Of a stretch of 64,000 nucleotides of DNA, positions 54,539-64,000 are shown piece after piece. This DNA comes from Zizania palustris. Taxonomy: Eukaryota; Streptophyta; Magnoliopsida; Poales; Poaceae. The notes under the pieces are model-generated. The model was given only the letters and a program-made list of their open reading frames with translations, had not been told where the DNA came from and made no database searches. The stretch's first letter is position 1. Every line of letters starts with the position of its first letter. Location: NCBI GenBank assembly GCA_019279435.1, contig JAAALK010000082.1, positions 83,548,989 through 83,612,988 of the forward strand. The letters run 5' to 3'. Made by a program: the position numbers and the translations under genes.

Positions 54539-54699
54539 GAGCTCTCAGACTCTAAGCTACTGCTGCTGCTGCTGGAGGTCCCCTCTGGCTCCGCCAAGAC
54601 AGGCCTCGCATCGCCACCAGCGCCTGAAGAAAAATACAAGTCAATATGCATGAATAAAAAGAGAAGGGTGATTAAGTGTCTACCTCCGTCATCATCCTC
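54539..54699 (-). pseudogene. Antisense gene of A3, continuation between F and G
   Basis: The minus strand carries the rest of the linker exon (Ser/Glu-rich), cut off by F. An intron at 54683-54624 starts GTAGAC and ends TCTTCAG (60 bp). It aligns with the A2 intron at 6312-6252, sharing an ATACAAGTCAATA-type stretch near its 3' end. The upstream exon is cut at 54700 by G. The five bases TCCTC (54695-54699) should be the left half of the G target duplication; the other half lies outside the window. Confidence 0.65.
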
Positions 54700-56528
54700 T
54701 AAGGAGCCATGATGAAGATCATGGGCCTCATGGCTCCAGATGTGATGAGTGATTATCAATGACATCAAGAAGAAAAAAGAAGATGAGACCTGCCGTGTCT
54801 GGGCCGCATGTGACTCAGGTACACGGACGGCGAGCGACTGCCGGGCAGAGGGGCAGCGGAGTCGGGCCGGCCCAATCCGAGTACATGGGCTAGGAGCGGC
54901 AGATGATCCCCTGGTCTGTTGACTCGGATTGACTCAGGTACATGGGCGGCGAGTGATTGCTGGGCTGAGGGAGCCGCAGAATCGGGCCAGCCCAATCCGG
55001 GTATCCGTTGTGAAGACAGTGGACACTTTGTCAGTTTCGGCGCAAAACTGATGACCACTGATCTTTAATCCTACCATTCTGAGGCAAAGTCGTAGCTACT
55101 ACGAAAGCTCAGCATCAGGACATGTTATCTTTATTTAGGATTTTACTATTTTGCCTTTTAGGCCCATAGTTTGTGTTAGTCGAGTCTGTAAAAAACCTAA
55201 GGGTAGTTCGGTCTTTTCATTTTTATTTCAGCGTCTGTGTAATTTACCCTAGGGGTAAATCTGTCTTTTCCTTTTTTATTGGGCTACCTATAAATAAGCC
55301 CCAATCCCCTAGGGTTAGAGTTAACTCATTTTAATTTGAAAAATCAGAGTTCACTTTTTGAGAAACCCTTTCTTCTTCCATCGACTAGTCTGCTTTCCTC
55401 GTTTCGAAGCCGACGCCGCAATGTGTTCATCTTCATATTCTTTTCTGTGCACACGACGGTGCTACATCCTTGCATTGGGGGCTTCTAGAATCAAGACGTG
55501 ACGCTTTTTCCTTGGAGGCGGAGGCGTCAATCGCTTGGTTTTGGGGCTGAGGCAGCAGCATAGCGCTTCTACGCGAGCGGGCGCAATCGCTGAAGCAGGT
55601 GCGTGATTCCCCGTGTTGTGTTTTTTTGCGCTTAAAGCTTCTGGCATTCTAGCGTGTATCCCTGGGAAGAAGCAGCACACTTCGCGAAAATTAAACATGA
55701 ACATTAATTGTTTTATCCTCGTTTTGCGTGCCCAAGTTGGAAATCTGTATGCGCTAGTGGTTTTTAGCTACATGACTTCCTGTTTTCCTTTTCCTGTACA
55801 ACGCGTCGAGCACTAGCAGGTTATTCAGCATGTACACTGCACATTGTTACATCTCCACCAGACAAGTATTACTGCTGCACACATCTCCCAAGAAGATAAA
55901 TATTCAGCATGTATGCATCTGATTTTCACACTGCTGTACAAGGTAAAAATTCCCTCCCGAAGCTTCTGTTTGGAATCATTAATCACTTTTACTGTACAAG
56001 TAATTAGTTCCAAATAGGATAGTTATGCACGCCATGGTTAATACATGCTCATTGTATTTAGTTTGTGCATGAGTATTGTTAATCAAAAATTGATTCATCA
56101 GGCTGTGATTTTAGTCCACATTTTATGATACTTTTAATTACTGCTAGTACTTTATTTTTAGAATGCACAATGAATGGTTGATCATATATCTTTATATTCC
56201 TAGTGCATTTTCAAATTATCTGTGAGCACAATTTATCATCTACATCTATTTTGTCTGATTAAATCCCTATGAATTGTTAATGATTATACTTGCGATGTTT
56301 GAAATGCCTGTGAGTTAAATAATCTATTAATCTTCCTTTAAGCACTTTTGTGGTTTTTCTTTGGTTAGGACACCGGTCGTTTTTAGGCTAGATTATTTCA
56401 GTGCCAGTGATTTGTTTTGTTTCTGTTGTTTGTCTGTTGAGGTGCGTTGGGTGTTGGGAGAAGGCCATTGATTCATAAGTATTTTTAGGCGCCCATTCAC
56501 CCCCTCTGGTCTCTACTTCGGTCCTACA
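54700..56528 (+). repeat. 5' LTR of G
   Basis: The LTR is 1829 bp. It starts TAAGGAGCC, where relatives have TGAGGAGCC, so the terminal TG is mutated. The inner hairpin arms are GGAGCCATG (54703-54711) and CATGGCTCC (54729-54737). TATAAATA is at 55289-55296. No gene lies within; from ~55800 the sequence is AT-rich. Confidence 0.85.
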
Positions 56529-56530
56529 AG

Positions 56531-56542
56531 TGGTATCAGACT
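56531..56542 (+). other. Primer-binding site of G (degraded Met-tRNA type)
   Basis: TGGTATCAGACT stands where F has TGGTATCAGAGC, two bases after the LTR; the last two bases are mutated. Confidence 0.8.
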
Positions 56543-56593
56543 CTGGTTAGGGTTTTTCCATACTATAACCAGTTCTAACCCAAGGTAGTGATC

Positions 56594-59245
56594 ATGACTT
56601 CCTCTGGCAAGGTCCCGTCCCTTGAAGCTTTTGGCTACAATTACTGGAAGACTCGCATGCGAGCCTATCTCATGAGCCAGAGCTCAGACATTTGGGATGT
56701 TTGTGTTCACGAAATTTTACTATGCTTCCTGTTGCTGAGTGCACTTCCCCCGAGATAGTCGCCCAGCATCAAAACAACAACAAGGCTATGAACATTTTAT
56801 TTTCTAGTTTAGGTCCCACTGAGTTTGAGCGTGTGAGCCATCTCAGCACTGCTAGAGAGATCTGAGCTACCCTCCAGGCACACCATGAGGGGACAGCCCA
56901 GGTCAAGGCTCGGCTCTATCAGACCTACCGACGTGAATATGAGAATTTCTCACAGAAGTCGGGTGAATCTGTTGAAGCTTTGTTTGGTCATTTTCAATTG
57001 ATCATCAACAAGTTTCGGGCCAACATGGCCGATGGAGTTCAGCTGGTCTCAGATCATGAGCAGGTGCTCAAGGTTCTTCATACCTTGGACCCTAAGATCT
57101 GGGAGATCAAGGTATCCTCTATCATTGAGAGCACCTCTTACGATACCTTGACTATTGCAGATCTTTTCAGTAAGCTGAAGGCCACAGAGGTTGATATCCA
57201 GTTGAGATCAAATCTCACTGGTTCTGGCTCAAAAACCCTGTCCCTTGTGACACCTTCTGCTGATTCCCCTCTTTGAGCTGTGCTATGTTCTCCCTGATGT
57301 CTATCACTGAGGACCAACTTGATTCGCTAGGAGATGATGATCTGTGCCTTTTTAACAACCGGGTGCGTCGTGTCTATGATAAACGAATGTTCAAAAGACA
57401 TGGCACAAAATCTAGATGCTTTGATTGTGGTGATACAGGTCACTCCATCACCGACTGCCCCAAGAGGAACAGTTACAAGAAGGGCACCAGCGGTTGCTCC
57501 TATGACTCCGGCAAGCACGACAGCTCCACCTTCACAAAGGGCAAGCCAAAGATGAGGTTCTTTCAAAAGGCCCTGAAGGACTACTGGCGTGAGAAAAAGA
57601 AGCGAGACAAGGCCTTCTTCGCCAAGATGGAGAGAAGATACTCAAAGAGGTCATCTTATTCTTCCTCTTCATCAAGCTCAAGTGATGAGGAGACCATGAT
57701 CAAGAAGGGGAAGGACAAGGATGATCCAGCGGGCCTCTGCTTCATGGCCTTCGGGGACAAGCCGAAGATCCACTTGCACCACAGCCGAAGATCCCGCAAG
57801 AGCTTCTGTTCAATGTCTCTTGGGGATAAGGAAGAGAAGGGCTCCCCCGACAACTATGATGATGACGACGATGAAAAGGTATCCTCCTATGAACAAGAAG
57901 TCGTTGAATTACTTGAAGAGAATCATCAAGAGTTGAGGTATTGGGAGAAACTGCTTAGAGGGGCTAAGAAGAGGATAGATGAGTTTGAGAGTGAGCTTGC
58001 CATGACCAATGGCAAGATTGAGAGTCTATCTTCTTCCACTTGCTTGGGTGGTAGCAGTGAGTGCCCTAACTGCGAGGTGTTGTTGTGTGACCTGACGACT
58101 CTGAAGTCCAGGTACATAGAGAGGGTAGATGAGAGATACGCTTTGGCCACTGAGCTTGAGAGCACTCAGCTGGAGCTGAAAGATGCTCATGCCATCGTCG
58201 TCGTGCCATATGTAGACTGCCCATCCCATCTAGCTAGTTTAGCTGAGCTGAGAGCTAAGAGTGATGAGCATTTAGGCGAGTTAGCGAGAGTCAGAGCTGA
58301 GCTAGAGCAGACTAAGCTAGAGCTTGATACATTGTCAGTTCCACGCACTGTTTGTGAGAACTGCTTGTCCCTGAGATTGGAACTGATCAAGCTAAAAGCT
58401 GAAAAGTCTATCCAAGTTGATAGAGAGTGTGAGATCTACTTATCTCAGGTGGAGGTGCTAGCTTCCTTGAGAGAGGAGCTAGCTTATGCTCAGAGCGAGA
58501 ACTCTTACCTCCATTAGATCCTGAGTTGGGTGAGTGCCAGAGAGCCACAGCTCGACATGATGATCTAGCAATTCAGGAGGCAGGATGGGTTTGGGGTAGG
58601 TTACACCTACACCAAGGCTGACTTTGAGAGTGCCATTAGTCGTGTAGTGGAGTGGAGTAAGATGACTCCAGAGCAGAGATATCCCAAGACTCAAGTCTTT
58701 CCAGGCCTGTCAGCCCAAGGATGGAGTGTTCCAAGAACAACCTAAAGCTCTACCCAAGAAGCCTGTCTGGGTCCCAAAGCCCAAGCATCTTCACACTTCT
58801 CTTGACTCTCTACTTGGACCCTCTCACACCAAAGAGTCTACACCCAACACCACCAAGCCCAAGAACCCCAAGCCTCAACCACATCCCAAGAAACCTACCT
58901 ATCATTGTGAGTTCTGTTAGAGGGATGGGCATCTTGAGGAGTTTTTCTTAAGGAGGAAGCGGGTTGAGAGAGCAGAGAGAGCTCGAGATGGGAAGGAGCA
59001 GTTCTACCAGCAGGGTGGTAGATTGAGAGTCCCTCGATGCAGAGAGAGGCTAGAGGCCAGAGCGCATCGTGTAGGTGGTGGTAGAGGAGACAAATTTCGT
59101 GCCCGTGCTCCGGAGGGTGATTTTCTCTCTGGCAGAGCTCTAGGTCATTCTGGATACGGATTTGGACATCGTGGCTGAGACTTTAGGCAGAACAAAGGAC
59201 CACACTTTGAGCCGCGTTTTGGTCTAGACTCTTATGATTCCTTCT
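56594..59245 (+). pseudogene. Sirevirus-type Gag of G, 3' end cut by H
   Basis: ATG 56594 (MTSSGKVPSLEAFGYNYW). A frameshift near 56720 and TGA near 56864 break the start; the core then reads LHTLDPKIWEIKVSSI. A small indel near 57275 changes frame into the longest frame (57273-58517), which carries knuckle CFDCGDTGHSITDC, coiled coil and CxxC pairs (CPNC, CVDC, CENC; the fourth reads CEIY, losing its second Cys). TAG codons at 58515, 58566 and 58918 and frameshifts follow; the second knuckle (CEFC) is disrupted by the last. At the site where E and F share a TAG, G has the Gln codon CAG. Sequence ends at the H LTR. Confidence 0.88.
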
Positions 59246-61135
59246 TGAGAAACCCAAGGGTTGGTTTCGGAGTCTGTGATGAGTGATTGACAGTTTTTAT
59301 CCTCTGGATTCGAAGGGGTACCTCCGAAGGGGTTCAGAGGTTGTTGTATTGAAGGGTTCGATACTTTGGGCGGTACACCGGAGTGTGTGCCAAATGTTGT
59401 TTACCCGGAGAGGTCTCCGGGGTACTGGATACACTTGTATATTTGTTTGTGGTGCGCAGGAGACTTCGGAGGCGATAGACGGTTCGCAACAAGTGAACCT
59501 GGGTCAAGCGGGAGGCTTGATGCCAGGCGAGCAGGGAGCTTGGTCACGAAGGCTGCGGTGGGTCAAGGTCGGTCCTCAGGTCAAGGTGCGCCAGGCGAAG
59601 ACAGAGAGTGAGGAGCATGGCTCCGGCTGAAAGTACCCTGAGACAAAGTCCTCGGAGGTGAGGCACTTCGAAGGGTACTCCGAAAGGAGTGACTTCGGAG
59701 TATGGTGGACAAAGTCCTCAGCAATGAGGCAAGGTGTTCACCCGACGAAGGTCTCAGAAGTCAAGGTGCATCGAAGGCATGGTCCAGGTGAGGTTCGTCG
59801 AGGAGTGTTCTCGGGGAGAGACATTGCGATGATGTGCTCATGGAATGCTTCATGCGGAGGCCTTGGATGAAGGAGGGATTTTGAAGGGTGGTACTCCGAA
59901 GGTGGGGCTTCGGAGTGTGGTTGTCTTGAAGTACTTCGGCCATGCATGGCTTCGGTACATGGACTGACGGAGTTCAAGCTGGGAGGAGCTGTGAAGCTAT
60001 GGTGGTCCACTCCAAAGGTGTTGGCGCGAAGGCTCAAGGGCTTTGACGGCTTTTGCTCAAAACCATCACTGTATCGAAGGCTGACTTTGGTGAAGCGATG
60101 GCCATCAGGCTCAAGGCTTCTCACCGAAGCTACCGCACCCCTCACGTGTAAAAGGGGGCTTCAGAACAATCCAAAATTGCAAAGGCTAACCATGTCTGCT
60201 CTGCAAAAGCTGGTGCTATCTCCTCTATGATGCTGTCAAAAGATGCCTCCAAATAAAGTAGACTACCAATTGTACCCCCTGGTCTGATGAGACAAAATCA
60301 GTGTAAACCCTAGGGGTAAAGTAGTCTATTCATAGGGCTGAATAGTGCCTATAAATAGTAGGAGACTAGCTATGCAATAGTAACACTTTGAGTAGTCATT
60401 TTTGAGCTCCTATGCTAGCTGCCACACTCATGTCTTCAGTCTGTGAGTTCATTTTGTGTTCCCTGTTCATGCAATGAAGTTTTGATTCTGTTCTTCTTTC
60501 ACTGCTTGAACTTGTATTCTGTGTTGCACGACATGCTTTGATTCCTCTAGGCATCATCTTCTTCTAGGTTGAATTTGTGCATTGTATCTCTTCTGAGAAG
60601 TGTGTGAGAGGTCTGGGCATGTGAAGTGTGATTTTCAGTGTGTTCGTTCTGTGTAAACAGAGGTAACCCCTTCCATTTACTAGCGAAGCACAGAGTGATC
60701 CGAAGTCGAAATCTGCTTTCTTCCTTATCGAAGTGCTCAGTGTTATGTGTTCAGTGTGCTTTTCGACCTTCGAACTACAAAGCCTAGTACCAGTTGCTAG
60801 TGCTAAGCATCTGGTCAAAGTCCTCGGAGGGAAGTCATCTCTTGCGAAGGGTGAAGTGTGAAGTCTGCTCGAAGGAACCTAGTGTGCGGAGCCTGCATTG
60901 ACTTAGCAGAGATGAGATTTTGAAGTTGTGGGTGGAGCGAAGTCTTCTTGACTTCGAACTTTTTCTCCTTGCGAAGCCTGATTTTGGAGCTGTGAAATAC
61001 CTCCGAACTAGAACTTCGAAGGACGTGTTCGAAGCCTATTCCGCAGAAGACAGAATTAAAATAGAAGGCTATTTTTAGCCTGATATTTTAAAAGCTCTCA
61101 TTCACCCCCCTCTAGTCGCCATTTTCGGTCAAACA
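59246..61135 (+). repeat. 5' LTR of H
   Basis: The LTR is 1890 bp, TGAGAAACCC to GGTCAAACA, with TATAAATA at 60350-60357. It starts with a short inverted repeat (GAAACC 59249-59254, GGTTTC 59263-59268) followed by TGATGAGTGATTGACA, as in the other three Sirevirus-type LTRs. The end has the family block CATTCACCCCCCTCT. It is rich in CGAAG/CTTCG and TCCGAAG words; no gene. Confidence 0.8.
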
Positions 61136-61137
61136 AT

Positions 61138-61149
61138 TGGTATCAGTGC
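61138..61149 (+). other. Primer-binding site of H (Met-tRNA type, one mismatch)
   Basis: TGGTATCAGTGC, two bases after the LTR, one substitution from the canonical site. Confidence 0.8.
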
Positions 61150-61199
61150 AGGTTAATATCACTAGTTGACCTTAACCGGTTTTGTGATCTGTTGGCGAT

Positions 61200-63618
61200 A
61201 TGGACAAAGTTAGTAAAATACCTCTGTTCGATGGGACGGACTTTGCATACTGGAAGGTGCGCATGGAGGCTTACCGGCTAAGCCAAGGAAATGCAATTTG
61301 GGAGATTGTGGACTCACAATACTCCATCCCTAAAACTCGCACCTCTCAAATAGAAAAGATCATTATAATGCTAACTCCAAGGCTAGAAATATACTATTTA
61401 TTGGTTTGAATCGGAGTGAGTTTGATATGGTGCAGTACCTTAGGACAACTAGGGAGATTTGGACTACACTCACTATTTTTCATGAGGGCTCTACACAGAT
61501 TAAGGCTAGGCACCAAAGCACATACAATCAACAGTATCAGCTGTTTGTGCAGGTGCCTAGTGAATCTATAGATGCCATGTTTTCTCACTTTGATGCGATA
61601 GTGAGTAACTTGCGGTCGAACGGGACACTTGCTTACAATGGTCATGACAGGGCTATCAAGCTTCTCTATTCTCTTGAGGAGTCTGTAGGTTATGACACAT
61701 TGACCTGTGATGAGCTCTTCAACAAGCTGAAGTCCACAGAGATTGCCAAGGCATCTCTTGCAGTGCATAGGAACTCCTTGCCACAACCATTGGCACTAGT
61801 TTCTAGCACTAGCCATGGCACCACTACAAGACCAAGCATATCTGGTACTTGTGTTCTTGCAGGTGGTTTTGCTTTGTCCTCCCTGGTCTTCGTCACTAAG
61901 GAGCAGGTGGATACTCTGGATGATGAAGAGCTTGCTCTCATTGCCAGAAGGTTCACCCATTTTCACCATGAGAGACGGGATCAAAGGAGAAGTGGTTGTT
62001 TTGAGTGTGGCGACACTTCTCACATCAAGGTCAATTGTCCTAAACTCAAGAAGAGAGATGAGAGTGAGCGCCCCAAATACCACAAAAAAGAGAGGAAACC
62101 CTTTGTGAAGGGCAAGCGCGGCAAGGTGGCTAAGAGGGTAGCCAAAGCCGCTTCTAGAGCCTTTGTTGCTGCTCTCATCGACATCGACACTTCCTCAACT
62201 AAGGAGTCGAGCTGTGATGAGGAGGAGGAGTCTCCAAGGAAGGAGGAGAAGAAGGACAAGAAGGGACGAGATTTCACCGGTCTTTGCTTCATGGCCGACA
62301 GCGATCACAACGGTGATGAGCTTGACTCATCTGAGGTACCACTATCCTATGACTAGCTTTTAATTAAATTAGATGAACTGAATGAAGTAGTTCTTGGTCA
62401 AGATAGATTACTCGTGCAAGCCGCTAGAGATAGAAAAGATCTTAGACTTAGGCTAGAATCTGTTTCTACTGATTATGCCATGCTTAAGTCTAGAGTTAAT
62501 GATGCTAAATGTGAATCTTGCACTGTTGTCATGGGTGAGCTTGATCAATTGCGTTCTATGCATGCTCAAACTCTATCTGAGCTTGAGACTGCACAGAAGC
62601 AACTTTTCTTGTTTGATTCTAGTCCTCATGATATAAATGAATGCATGAACTGCCCTTATTACGTGATATCATTGATTTACGTGATAAGCATGTTGAGGAC
62701 TTAGAGGCTAGATTGGAGAGGGCCGGTAGTTCTAAGGATGTGCAACCTGTGTGTGACACTTGCATAACCCTTAAGGACCAGCTAGGCACTGTTAGAGCGA
62801 TTGCTGAAAACCTCATGACTGAAAATGAATACCTTCTTTCTGTGGTTAACAAATGCACTGAGGGAAAGGGTAGGATGGACTTGCTCTTGGCCAAGACCAA
62901 GATGTGTGCTGACAGGGCAGAGTTAGCTCTATGATTGGGTTTTGAGAGGATTCCTTCAAACAGTGAGAACAAAACTGTTTTTACCTCACCCACTACCTTA
63001 GAGAAAGAGAGAGCCCTGTTAGACACTCCATCAGCCAAAAAGCCTACCCGAACTCCAAAGAAAACCACTCCTCATGCCAAGAAAATTCCTCCCAAGAAAA
63101 CCACACAATAGAAGCCCAAGGAGCCTGTGAGAAGTGCTCCTATGACCCATGAGAGTGCCCCTATGAGAATTTTTCACTGTTCCTACTGTCAGAGGGTGGG
63201 TCATTTGGTTGGGTTCTGTTTTCATCACATCAAGGATGGGCGACCCTCTCAGGCGATGAGTTTCCAGGACATGCATTACCCATCTCGAGGTATGCATGAG
63301 TCTGAGTTTTACTCACATCCTGTTTTCGAGGCTCCTAGTACTTTTCGGAGAGGTTTTGCTCCCCGAGGTGTTCACCATGTTCCGTATGGTGGTAGACCCC
63401 GTGTGAGTAGCTTTGTGCCTCGACAGGTTAGGAGACCTCGTCATACATTTGGGTCACAGCATGTAGGTAGACCTCGCACTTTGCATTATTCTGATTTTCC
63501 TGTGCGTAGACAATCTATTTTTACTGTACCTACTACTCGTATCACTCAGTGCTGGATGCCTCATCATTCTTTCACTCACCCCTGCACTGAGCGATCGATA
63601 TTTTCTTATCATGTATAG
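61200..63618 (+). pseudogene. Sirevirus-type Gag of H
   Basis: ATG 61200 (MDKVSKIPLFDGTDFAYWKV). A frameshift near 61360 is followed by the frame 61406-62356: NRSEFDMVQYL, ESVGYDTLTCDELFNKL and knuckle CFECGDTSHIKVNC (~62000), then basic and acidic stretches, ending in a TAG at 62354. Further on there are a coiled coil with CxxC pairs (CESC, CMNC, CDTC), a frameshift near 62690, TGA at 62932, TAG at 63108, the second knuckle CSYCQRVGHLVGFC (~63177) and an Arg/Gly/His-rich tail, ending in TAG 63616-63618. Clearly homologous to E, F and G but from a distinct subfamily. Only the two knuckles, the CxxC pairs and short core blocks are strongly alike. Confidence 0.88.
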
Positions 63619-64000
63619 GTGCCAGACCGAGGCTTGGAGGGCACATGGATCATGGACTCCGGTTGTTCGTGCCACATGACCGGAGATGCAGCATGGTTCT
63701 CCAGCCTCACCACAACCAAGCAAAAGGAACATACCACCTTCGGCAACAATAGAAGGAGTAGAGTGAAAGGTAAAGGTGTGGTAAGAATCAACTCAAATTT
63801 CACTCTCAAAGATGTTGCTTTGGTTGAAAATTTGGGATACAATTTGCTTTCTGTATCTCAGTTGCTTGATGAGGGCTTCTAAGTGCGATTCCATCACGAT
63901 ACTTCGCAAGTACTCAATTCTGATGGCGTTGTGGTCTGCAAGATTTTTAGAGTTGGGAGAGTTTTTGGAGCTGATTTTTCTGAGTCATCTGGTTCTTCTC
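63619..64000 (+). pseudogene. Start of Copia Pol of H (protease), truncated by window end
   Basis: In the same frame as gag, directly after its TAG, the sequence continues VPDRGLEGTWIMDSGCSCHMTG. This is the Copia protease with the catalytic DSG (~63658) and then LVENLGYNLLSVSQLLDEGF. A TAA at 63880 interrupts; homologous sequence (VRFHHD) continues to the window end. The gag stop followed in frame by protease could be recoded, or the stop could be decay. Confidence 0.88.

Larger units (their letters stand above)
54700..59245 (+). mobile_element. Element G: Sirevirus-type Copia element, 5' part, cut by H
   Basis: G contains a 5' LTR (54700-56528), a degraded Met-tRNA PBS and gag up to 59245, where H begins inside the C-terminal part of gag. 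The remainder should resume beyond the window on the far side of H. The LTR is related to that of F at both ends (hairpin start, conserved GGTCCTACA end) but differs in between. Confidence 0.85.
16247..64000 (+). mobile_element. Element A3: A-family element split by C, F and G, running out of the window
   Basis: The parts of A3 are the 5' LTR (16247-16531 and 39429-39926), a PBS variant, a hairpin-repeat leader, antisense-gene exons (41638-43155 and 54539-54699) and an unseen remainder. Element C interrupts the LTR (target duplication CCCTC, 16527-16531 and 39424-39428). F interrupts the antisense gene (ATGAA 43151-43155, ACGAA 54534-54538), and G interrupts it again at 54700. As in A2, no gag-pol of its own is visible. 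The end lies beyond the window, so the end coordinate is the window limit. Confidence 0.75.
59246..64000 (+). mobile_element. Element H: divergent Sirevirus-type Copia element, 5' part
   Basis: H contains a 5' LTR (59246-61135), a Met-tRNA-type PBS, a complete-length but broken gag (61200-63618) and the start of pol (63619 onward) running out of the window. It sits in the gag of G. CTTCT (59241-59245) should be its left target duplication; the right one is not in the window. Confidence 0.85.

Overview
The window is intergenic DNA from a grass (Poaceae) genome and consists almost entirely of nested transposable elements. The evidence is repeated LTR pairs with 5-bp target duplications, tRNA primer-binding sites, plant Copia and Gypsy gag and pol remnants, and CACTA termini with GCCGAGTG subterminal repeats of a type common in panicoid grasses. 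I found no single-copy host gene, tRNA or rRNA gene, or CRISPR array. The exact species cannot be read from the sequence. Letters are used below as element names.

Layout, left to right. X (1-~1127, minus) is the 3' remnant of a Ty3/gypsy element. It abuts A1 (~1128-3274, plus), which is the 3' end of a gypsy-like element inserted in the 5' LTR of A2 (3275-16222, plus). A2 is split by B (7205-14427, minus), a decayed Tat-lineage gypsy element that itself holds a foreign gag fragment and a CACTA fragment. Only 24 bp further on begins A3 (16247 to beyond the window, plus), a sister of A2. The 5' LTR of A3 is split by C (16532-39423, minus), which has ~4.2-kb LTRs, a methionine-tRNA PBS and almost no interior. 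C holds two further insertions: E (19837-27223, minus), a gag-only Sirevirus-type Copia element, in its 3' LTR, and D (28811-38273, plus), a Tat-lineage gypsy element, in its interior. After the LTR, PBS and leader of A3, the rest of A3 is split by F (43156-54533, plus), a full-length Sirevirus-type Copia element, and by G (54700 onward), another Sirevirus-type element. G is cut by H (59246 to beyond the window end), a fourth relative. Boundaries and target duplications agree for B, C, D, E and F.

The most interesting biology is a multi-exon gene carried antisense to the retroelement transcript, seen in five copies (A1, A2, A3, B, D). Its reading frame starts near the 3' LTR and runs back toward pol. 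Its GT-AG introns sit at conserved places, and in four copies a TATA box lies about 105-155 bp upstream of the start. The predicted protein resembles the plant 'putative gypsy-type transposon' domain at the N-terminus, followed by a basic/acidic linker, a long coiled coil and a conserved C-terminal domain. In the A family this antisense gene is the only coding content. D (gag deleted) and B carry it next to pol.

The four Sirevirus-type elements share a very long Gag with two CCHC knuckles separated by a coiled coil carrying regularly spaced CxxC pairs. They also have multiple polypurine tracts downstream of pol or gag, and an inverted-repeat architecture that encloses the terminal polypurine tract and the start of the LTR. 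All coding regions are decayed. Many nonsense codons in F, G and H look like CAG-to-TAG changes, as expected for deamination at methylated CHG sites.
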